Assembly: GCF_001307275.1 (NCBI RefSeq)
Contig: NZ_CP012831.1
Location: 2,472,501 to 2,536,500 of the forward strand
Source: Pseudomonas fluorescens
GTDB taxonomy: Bacteria > Pseudomonadota > Gammaproteobacteria > Pseudomonadales > Pseudomonadaceae
Length of the DNA stretch: 64,000 nt
Direction of reading: 5' to 3'
Shown: one piece after another, positions 58,146 through 64,000 of the stretch
Position numbering within the stretch: position 1 is the first letter of the stretch
Layout of the letters: each line of letters opens with the position of its first letter
Made by a program: the position numbers and the translations under genes
Notes under the pieces: model-generated
Seen by the model: only the letters and a program-made list of their open reading frames with translations
Told to the model about the DNA's origin: nothing
Databases searched by the model: none

Positions 58146-59204
58146 ATGCCAGCCCCCCTTCCACCGCGCGGCCGCGGCACCGCGACCAACCCGCACAACC
58201 GCTTCGCCCCGAGTCGCTCGGTGGCCGAAGATGACGGCTGGTATCAGGAAGTCCCGCAGACCCAGGGCACCGAAGTGCGCATCGAAACGGCGAAGACCAT
58301 CATTACCCGCAACACCTCGTCCGATATCCCGTTCGACCGCTCGATCAACCCGTACCGAGGCTGCGAGCACGGCTGCATCTACTGCTATGCACGACCCAGC
58401 CATGCCTATTGGGACCTGTCGCCGGGGCTTGATTTCGAAACGAAGCTGATCGCCAAGACCAATGCCGCCGATGTGCTGGAAGAGCAATTGTCCCGGCGCG
58501 GCTATCAATGCGCACCGATCGCACTGGGGTCCAACACCGATCCCTATCAGCCTATCGAGCGCGAACAACGGATAACACGCCAGATTCTCGAGGTGCTGCT
58601 GCGTTATCGGCATCCGGTGACCATTGTCACCAAAGGTTCGCTGATCCTGCGCGACCTGGACCTGCTGACCGAGCTGGCGCAACAACGCCTGGTGCACGTG
58701 ATGATCAGCCTCACCACCCTGGACGATGAACTCAAGCGCATTCTCGAACCCCGCGCGGCGGCGCCCAAGGCGCGGCTGCGGGCGATCAAGGTCATGCGCG
58801 AGGCGGGGATTGCCGTGGGAGTGCTGTGCGCACCGATGATCCCGATGATCAACGACAGCGAGATCGAGAGCCTGCTGGCCGAAGCCCACGCCGCTGGCGC
58901 GCAGAATGCCGCCTACGTCATGCTGCGCCTGCCGCTGGAAGTCGCGCCGCTGTTCGAGCAGTGGTTGCAGGCGCATTACCCGCAACGCGCCGCCCACGTG
59001 CTGAGCCTGGTGCGCCAGAGCCGCGGTGGCGAACTGTATGACAGCCGCTTCGGTGCGCGGATGCGCGGCGAAGGCCCGTTCGCCGACCTGCTGGCCCAGC
59101 GATTCGCCAAGGCACTCAAGCGCCTGGGACTGGAGCGCCGCGACGGATACAATCTTGACTGCGATGCCTTCTGTCCGCCGGGCCGACAGATGTCGTTGAT
59201 TTGA
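58146..59204 (+). CDS. PA0069-family radical SAM protein (spore-photoproduct-lyase-like)
   Basis: This radical SAM enzyme of 352 residues has the iron-sulfur motif CEHGCIYC (Cys73, Cys77, Cys80) near the N-terminus, then the SAM barrel. A C-terminal region has further cysteines (LDCDAFCPPG). The family resembles spore photoproduct lyase (COG1533), a DNA repair enzyme, though the pseudomonad group has no proven substrate. The ATG at 58146 follows GGAG. A LexA box lies just upstream, so it belongs to the SOS regulon. That location favours a role in DNA repair or damage tolerance. Confidence 0.9.
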   Translation: MPAPLPPRGRGTATNPHNRFAPSRSVAEDDGWYQEVPQTQGTEVRIETAKTIITRNTSSDIPFDRSINPYRGCEHGCIYCYARPSHAYWDLSPGLDFETKLIAKTNAADVLEEQLSRRGYQCAPIALGSNTDPYQPIEREQRITRQILEVLLRYRHPVTIVTKGSLILRDLDLLTELAQQRLVHVMISLTTLDDELKRILEPRAAAPKARLRAIKVMREAGIAVGVLCAPMIPMINDSEIESLLAEAHAAGAQNAAYVMLRLPLEVAPLFEQWLQAHYPQRAAHVLSLVRQSRGGELYDSRFGARMRGEGPFADLLAQRFAKALKRLGLERRDGYNLDCDAFCPPGRQMSLI

Positions 59205-59338
59205 TTAAAGTTGACCCTGGAACGGCGACTGGACATGAACTGCGCCAGCGTTTCGCCACCCCTGAAATCGTTGTCCTAGAGCCTTCGATTTCAGTTTGAG
59301 TTAAGTTTCGGCCGCTACCTTGTTCAGCGAGTGACTGA

Positions 59339-59359
59339 CAGGTCGGGGATTACGACCTG
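59339..59359. promoter_or_regulatory. Inverted repeat upstream of the beta-carbonic anhydrase gene
   Basis: CAGGTCG, seven-base loop, CGACCTG, about 50 nt before the start. It may be an operator or a leader hairpin. No regulator gene is adjacent. Confidence 0.35.
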
Positions 59360-59409
59360 GACGTATTTTAACCAGCCACTGGCGTCATACCGTCAAAAGA
59401 GGATGAATC

Positions 59410-60141
59410 ATGAGTGACAAGGATAAACAGCCGTTGGCTGCGTCGGCTTCAGCCCAACCCGAGGCGGAAACCGCCGATGCAGCGCTGCAGCATATTGTTG
59501 ACGGCTTTTTGCATTTCCATCACGAGATCTTTCCGCAACAGGAAGAACTCTTCAAGAAACTCGCCACCGCCCAAGCGCCCCGGGCGATGTTCATCACCTG
59601 CGCCGATTCGCGCATCGTGCCCGAATTGATCACCCATAGCTCCCCCGGCGACCTGTTCGTGACCCGTAACGTCGGCAACGTCGTGCCGCCTTATGGACAG
59701 ATGAACGGCGGTGTCTCCACCGCCATCGAATACGCCGTGCTGGCCCTCGGTGTGCAACACATCATTGTCTGTGGCCATTCCGACTGCGGCGCCATGCGTG
59801 CCGTGCTCAACCCCGACACCCTGGAAAAAATGCCCACGGTCAAGGCCTGGCTGCGCCATGCCGAAGTGGCCAAGACCATGGTCCATGACAACTGCCCGTG
59901 CGGCGACGAAAAACAGACCATGCCCATCCTCACCGAAGAGAACGTGATCGCGCAGCTGCAGCATTTGCGAACGCATCCCTCGGTAGCGTCGCGCATGGCC
60001 AGCGGTCAGTTGTTCATCCATGGCTGGGTGTACAACATCGAGACCAGCGAGATCAAAGCCTTTGATGCGGACCAGGGACGTTTCCTGCCGCTCGATGGCA
60101 GCCATCCGATACCGGTGGCGACGCCCAAAGCGCGCTTCTAA
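59410..60141 (+). CDS. can: Beta-class carbonic anhydrase
   Basis: This enzyme of 243 residues interconverts CO2 and bicarbonate. The zinc ligands are Cys64 (ITCADSRI, with the Asp-Arg dyad), His124 and Cys127 (CGHSDCGAM). A 25-residue polar N-terminal extension has no signal features. The start has AGAGGA upstream. A SulP transporter follows after 92 nt in the same direction, so the two probably act together in bicarbonate supply. Confidence 0.95.
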   Translation: MSDKDKQPLAASASAQPEAETADAALQHIVDGFLHFHHEIFPQQEELFKKLATAQAPRAMFITCADSRIVPELITHSSPGDLFVTRNVGNVVPPYGQMNGGVSTAIEYAVLALGVQHIIVCGHSDCGAMRAVLNPDTLEKMPTVKAWLRHAEVAKTMVHDNCPCGDEKQTMPILTEENVIAQLQHLRTHPSVASRMASGQLFIHGWVYNIETSEIKAFDADQGRFLPLDGSHPIPVATPKARF

Positions 60142-60233
60142 CCACTCCTAATCATCCTTGCATGGTTCAAGCCTTACCGCTGTTTGCGCGGTAGGGCCTC
60201 GCCATGCCTGAAGAAAACTTCGGGAGAGTCGCC

Positions 60234-61763
60234 ATGCGTGCTGCTCAATTAAAAGCTGTACTGCCACGGGAGCTATTGGCTTCGGTGGTTGTGTTTCTGG
60301 TGGCCCTGCCTTTGTGCATGGGCATCGCCATCGCCTCTGGCCTGCCACCGGCCAAAGGTTTGATCACCGGCATCATCGGTGGTTTGGTGGTGGGTTTCCT
60401 GGCCGGCTCGAAGCTGCAAGTCAGTGGCCCGGCCGCCGGCTTGGCGGTGTTGGTCTTCGAGCTGGTGCGCCAACATGGCGTGGCGATGCTCGGGCCGATC
60501 CTGTTGCTGGCCGGTCTGCTGCAATTGTTGGCCGGGCGTTTTCGCCTGGGCTGCTGGTTCCGGGTCACCGCGCCGGCCGTGGTGTACGGCATGCTCGCAG
60601 GTATTGGCGTGCTGATCATACTGTCCCAGGTCCATGTGATGCTCGACGCCGCGCCCAAGCCTTCCGGGCTGGATAACCTGGCGGCGTTCCCGGCGGCAGT
60701 GGCCCAGGCCTTGCCGTCCTTCGGCTGGCAGGCGGGCCTGCTCGGTCTGTCGACGATTGCGGTGATGTGGCTGTGGGAAAAGTTTCGCCCCCACAGTCTG
60801 CGCTTCGTTCCCGGTGCTTTGCTGGGTGTCGGCCTGGCAACCGTCGCCAGCCTGCTGCTGGCCTTGCAGGTCAAGCGGGTGGAAGTGCCGGAGAACATGG
60901 CTGAAGCCATTGATTGGCTGCGCCCGGCGGACCTGCTGAACCTGGCCGACCCCACACTGCTGATCGCCGCGTTCGCGGTGGCTTTCATCGCCAGCGCCGA
61001 AACCCTGCTGTCAGCGGCCGCTGTCGATCGCATGCACAGCGGTGAACGGGCGGACTTTGACCGGGAACTGTCGGCACAAGGTATCGGCAACATGCTCTGC
61101 GGCCTGCTCGGCGCCTTGCCGATGACCGGGGTGATCGTGCGCAGCTCGGCCAACGTCCAGGCCGGGGCCACCACGCGGATGTCGACGATTTTCCACGGCC
61201 TGTGGTTGCTGCTCTTCGTCTTGTTGCTGTCCAGCGTGCTGCAAAGCATTCCGGTGGCGAGCCTGGCGGGTGTGCTGGTCTACACCGGTTTCAAACTGGT
61301 AGACCTCAAGGCGTTTCGCAGCCTGGGCCGTTATGGCCGGATGCCGATGTTCGTTTACGCCGCGACGGCGTTGGCGATCATCTTCACCGACCTGCTGACC
61401 GGTGTGCTGATCGGCTTCGGCCTGACCCTGGCGAAACTGGCCTGGAAAGCCTCACGCCTGAAAATCAGCCTGATCGACCTGCCCCAGGAAGGCGAGATGG
61501 AACTGCGCCTGGTCGGAGCCGCCACCTTCCTCAAGGTGCCGGCATTGACCCAGGTACTGGGCACCATACCGACCGGCGCCACCGTGCATGTGCCGCTCAA
61601 TAACCTGAGCTACATCGACCACTCGTGCCTGGAGTTGCTGGAAGAATGGGGCCGGGCGAATGCCAGCAAGGGGTCGAAGCTGCTGATCGAATCCCGTGGG
61701 CTCAAGCGTAGGTTGGAGGGGCGGTTGCGCACGACCGTGGGGGTTGGCGCGGCGTCCGCCTGA
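60234..61763 (+). CDS. SulP-family anion permease (probable bicarbonate or sulfate transporter)
   Basis: This inner-membrane protein of 509 residues has about 10-14 helices and a C-terminal STAS domain (about residues 420-505, with VPLNNLSYIDHSCLELLEEW). The ATG at 60234 follows GGGAGAG; the ATG at 60204 is less well placed. It is downstream of a beta-carbonic anhydrase gene, and such pairs often form bicarbonate uptake units, which favours bicarbonate over sulfate as substrate, though the sequence alone does not decide. Confidence 0.9.
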   Translation: MRAAQLKAVLPRELLASVVVFLVALPLCMGIAIASGLPPAKGLITGIIGGLVVGFLAGSKLQVSGPAAGLAVLVFELVRQHGVAMLGPILLLAGLLQLLAGRFRLGCWFRVTAPAVVYGMLAGIGVLIILSQVHVMLDAAPKPSGLDNLAAFPAAVAQALPSFGWQAGLLGLSTIAVMWLWEKFRPHSLRFVPGALLGVGLATVASLLLALQVKRVEVPENMAEAIDWLRPADLLNLADPTLLIAAFAVAFIASAETLLSAAAVDRMHSGERADFDRELSAQGIGNMLCGLLGALPMTGVIVRSSANVQAGATTRMSTIFHGLWLLLFVLLLSSVLQSIPVASLAGVLVYTGFKLVDLKAFRSLGRYGRMPMFVYAATALAIIFTDLLTGVLIGFGLTLAKLAWKASRLKISLIDLPQEGEMELRLVGAATFLKVPALTQVLGTIPTGATVHVPLNNLSYIDHSCLELLEEWGRANASKGSKLLIESRGLKRRLEGRLRTTVGVGAASA

Positions 61764-61776
61764 CACCCAAGAAACC

Positions 61777-61866
61777 CTGTGGGAGCGAGCTTGCTCGCGA
61801 TGGCGGTGTATCAGCCAACTGTGATGTTGCTGGTCCAATACAATCGCGAGCAAGCTCGCTCCCACA
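61777..61866. repeat. REPIN
   Basis: Inverted pair of the common REP type (61777-61802, 61842-61866) between convergent genes. Confidence 0.95.
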
Positions 61867-61890
61867 AAGGTTTTAAGTTGTTCTGATGGA

Positions 61891-62541
61891 TCAAGCCGCC
61901 GGCTGATCCAGCTCCAGTCCCACGCCCAGACGACGGGACATGCACGGCCAGCGCTTCCAGGCCGCGCCGGTTTCCGGGCTGCTGAGCTTCTCGCGGTAGG
62001 TTTCTACCGACTCCAATGCAAACGTCTCGTCGTTGAGCATCTCATCGAACGTGTGATGGACCACTTCATCGAGTTGATTGGCAAATGCCTCACCGATCAA
62101 CTGGTGAGCGATCAGATTGGCGACCGTCATGTCCAAGGGGATCAATGGCTGGCCGAAATGCTTGATGTACAGGTCGTTGACCTCTTCGACGAACCGATGG
62201 GCCAGGTAGGCTTCGTCCAGGAGGCTGTCGAGCCCGACATGCCCGGCCATGATGGTCGGCGGCTGGAGGAAGTACTGTTCGGCAATCTTCAGTACCGGTT
62301 TGATCTGCGACTCGATACCCGCCTCCCTGGCGACATCATTGGCGGCATCCAGCAGGTCGGGGACTTCATCAATGTAGGCGGCGACAAAACGCGCCAGGAC
62401 GTCGTTGGCGTTCGCGTCCGGCAATTGAATGGCTCGGTGCAGGTTCGGCAGTTGGGCCGTCAACTGACGGCTCAACTGGCCGGTCTCGGCTTCGTGTTGT
62501 TGGGCTTTTTGGATCTGCTCGCGCAATGCGGCGGTGTTCAT
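61891..62541 (-). CDS. Conserved hypothetical protein (PA0104-like)
   Basis: This soluble protein of 216 residues is mostly helical with no signal peptide or membrane segment. I do not recognise a domain. It begins MNTAALREQIQKAQQHEAET, a possible coiled coil, and carries several His/Glu-rich helices (YLAHRFVEEVNDLYIKHFG, HHTFDEMLNDE) that could bind metal. The ATG at 62541 is used because it gives the usual start, with GGAG upstream. It sits between the SulP gene and the divergent cytochrome oxidase operon, as in P. aeruginosa. Confidence 0.8.
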   Translation of the reverse strand: MNTAALREQIQKAQQHEAETGQLSRQLTAQLPNLHRAIQLPDANANDVLARFVAAYIDEVPDLLDAANDVAREAGIESQIKPVLKIAEQYFLQPPTIMAGHVGLDSLLDEAYLAHRFVEEVNDLYIKHFGQPLIPLDMTVANLIAHQLIGEAFANQLDEVVHHTFDEMLNDETFALESVETYREKLSSPETGAAWKRWPCMSRRLGVGLELDQPAA

Positions 62542-62914
62542 GACAACTCCAGGAAACAAAGGCAAAGAAATAGGGAAGACATAACTTAGCTGGCCCAAAA
62601 ACACTCCTAAGACCTATTTTTCATAACCGCCTCATCCTTGCTGCGTCGCAGTTATATCGGTTTGCCATCACTCAGGCTCGCATCCTTCTCCATTCGTGGG
62701 CTCTAGCGCAAGCCCCGGCTGTTTCAAACGATTTACGCCATCGCGTTGCGAGGTTGCAGGTGCTGTCTATACTCGGGTTGGAATGGAGTTAGCTGATGAA
62801 CCCGATACATAGGCAGCAAGGCACGGCGGTCGAGTTCGTAGTCTGATGTAGCCGCTCTCCCTTGCCGCAGGCGTTACGCCTACGGGATAACAAGAACGAT
62901 AAGGGGAACCCGCA
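62542..62914 (+). promoter_or_regulatory. coxB upstream region with sigma70-like promoter (62746-62773)
   Basis: This 373-nt gap holds a promoter-like pair, TTGCGA at 62746 and TATACT at 62768 with a 16-nt spacer, and a stem-loop at 62865-62885 (CCGCAGGCG / CGCCTACGG, one bulged position) 30 nt before coxB. A 16-codon frame starts at an ATG near 62797 after GGAG; I do not claim it is translated. Confidence 0.45.
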
Positions 62915-64000
62915 ATGACGCGACATCCACACGTATGGATGGGCCTCCTGTTGTGGTCGATTTTCAGCCAGGCGCAAGCGGCCTGGACTGTGAATATGGC
63001 GCCTGGAGCGACACAGATCAGCAACGCAGTGTTCGACCTGCACATGACCATCTTCTGGATCTGTGTGGTCATCGGCATCATCGTCTTCGGCGCCATGTTC
63101 TGGTCGATGATGATGCACCGCCGTTCAACCGGCCAGAATGCCGCGCATTTCCACGAAAACACTCGCGTCGAAATCCTCTGGACCATCGTGCCCTTCGTGA
63201 TCCTGGTGCTGATGGCGATTCCCGCCACCGCCACCTTGATCAAGATGTACGACTCCAGCGAGTCGGACATCGATATCCAGATCACTGGCTATCAATGGAA
63301 GTGGCACTACAAGTACCTGGGCCAGGACGTCGAGTTCTTCAGCAACCTGGCGACCCCCGCCGAACAGATCCATAACCAGAGCGCCAAGGGCGAGCATTAC
63401 CTGCTGGAGGTCGACAAGCCGCTGGTGCTGCCGGTCGATGCCAAGGTGCGCTTTCTGGTGACCTCCGCCGACGTGATCCACTCCTGGTGGGTGCCGGCCT
63501 TCGCGGTCAAGCGCGATGCGATCCCCGGGTTCGTCAACGAAGCCTGGACCCGTGTCGACAAGCCCGGCCTGTACCGCGGCCAATGCGCCGAGCTGTGCGG
63601 CAAGGACCACGGTTTCATGCCGATCGTGGTGGAGGTCAAGAGCAAGCCCGACTATGAAAAATGGCTGGGCGAACGCAAGGCCGAAGCCGCGCAGCTCAAA
63701 GAGCTGACCAGCAAGGAATGGACGCTCGAAGAACTCAAGGAACGTGGCGACAAGGTCTACCACACCACCTGCGTGGCCTGTCACCAGGCCGAAGGCCAGG
63801 GTCTGCCACCGATGTTCCCGGCGCTCAAGGGTTCGAAGATCGCCACCGGGCCCAAGGCTGATCACCTGAGCCTCGTCTTCCACGGCAAGCCCGGCACGTC
63901 CATGGCCGCGTTCGGCAAGCAGCTGTCGGAAGTCGATATCGCCGCGGTCGTGACCTATGAACGCAACGCCTGGGGCAACAACAAGGGCGACATGGTTACG
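62915..64000 (+). CDS. coxB: Cytochrome c oxidase subunit II with fused cytochrome c domain (3' end outside window)
   Basis: The gene runs off the window after 362 codons with no stop. It begins with a signal peptide (about residues 1-22), two membrane helices (about 42-65 and 88-112), and the CuA domain with Cys224 and Cys228 in QCAELCGKDHGFM. A C-terminal cytochrome c domain is fused on, with heme motif CVACH (Cys286, Cys289, His290). This is the aa3-type terminal oxidase subunit II of pseudomonads. The ATG at 62915 follows AAGGGGAA. coxA and coxC should follow. Confidence 0.95.
   Translation, partial: MTRHPHVWMGLLLWSIFSQAQAAWTVNMAPGATQISNAVFDLHMTIFWICVVIGIIVFGAMFWSMMMHRRSTGQNAAHFHENTRVEILWTIVPFVILVLMAIPATATLIKMYDSSESDIDIQITGYQWKWHYKYLGQDVEFFSNLATPAEQIHNQSAKGEHYLLEVDKPLVLPVDAKVRFLVTSADVIHSWWVPAFAVKRDAIPGFVNEAWTRVDKPGLYRGQCAELCGKDHGFMPIVVEVKSKPDYEKWLGERKAEAAQLKELTSKEWTLEELKERGDKVYHTTCVACHQAEGQGLPPMFPALKGSKIATGPKADHLSLVFHGKPGTSMAAFGKQLSEVDIAAVVTYERNAWGNNKGDMVT

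Noticed and set aside
62797..62847. A 16-codon frame upstream of coxB as a leader peptide
   Set aside because: A plausible ribosome site exists, but the codons show no regulatory pattern, and so short a frame is likely by chance.

Overview
The window is a chromosomal segment of a Pseudomonas of the fluorescens group. This rests on high GC content, Pseudomonas-only families (DUF2388, PA0069-type radical SAM, PF10023 lipoprotein), gene order matching blocks around the origin of P. aeruginosa (trpI-trpBA, rub-ubiCA-phoBR, phoU-pstBACS, purEK-aspA, prlC-PA0069, can-SulP-cox), and many copies of a fluorescens-type REP palindrome. Apart from the REPs I see no insertion sequence, prophage, CRISPR array, tRNA or rRNA. 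It is mostly core genome.

Layout. 1-3.5 kb: glutarate/lysine catabolism (gcdG-gcdH, divergent gcdR). 3.9-8.5 kb: membrane transhydrogenase pntAA-pntAB-pntB and an acetate/succinate CoA-transferase. 8.5-12.5 kb: a DUF1127 gene behind a region dense in CTGTA/TACAG half-sites, then three DUF2388 genes and a translationally coupled DUF4105/HELTH protein. 12.5-15.6 kb: trpBA and trpI. 15.6-21 kb: small envelope and stress genes (DUF883, dodecin, two DUF1161 proteins, LLM oxidoreductase, OsmC, two paired lipoproteins, a putative lipoprotein aminopeptidase). 21-24.5 kb: HU, rubredoxin reductase and rubredoxin, ubiC-ubiA.

25-39.8 kb is the phosphate regulon: phoB-phoR, a CNNM/CorC protein, an M23 peptidase, a response regulator, phoU, pstB, pstA, pstC, pstS and an MFS transporter. 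Pho boxes lie before phoB, pstS and, separately, pstC, where the box is a perfect consensus. PstA and PstC each carry a large extra periplasmic domain. PhoB-PhoR senses phosphate through Pst-PhoU and feeds back on these promoters.

40-52.8 kb: thioesterase, mutarotase, DUF3299, GlsB, purEK (with a terminator hairpin in the leader), a LysR regulator, aspA, AGCS symporter, type I asparaginase (an asparagine/aspartate/alanine-use cluster), an AraC regulator, HAD phosphatase and gamma-carbonic anhydrase. 52.8-64 kb: prlC-yheV followed by a diverged prlC paralogue, an exported dual-specificity phosphatase, a radical SAM gene with a LexA box directly upstream, beta-carbonic anhydrase plus SulP transporter, a hypothetical gene, and the start of coxB, cut by the window end.

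The least explained items are the diverged PrlC paralogue, the SOS-linked radical SAM gene, the DUF2388/DUF4105 cluster with its repeated operator motif, and the extra domains in PstA/PstC.
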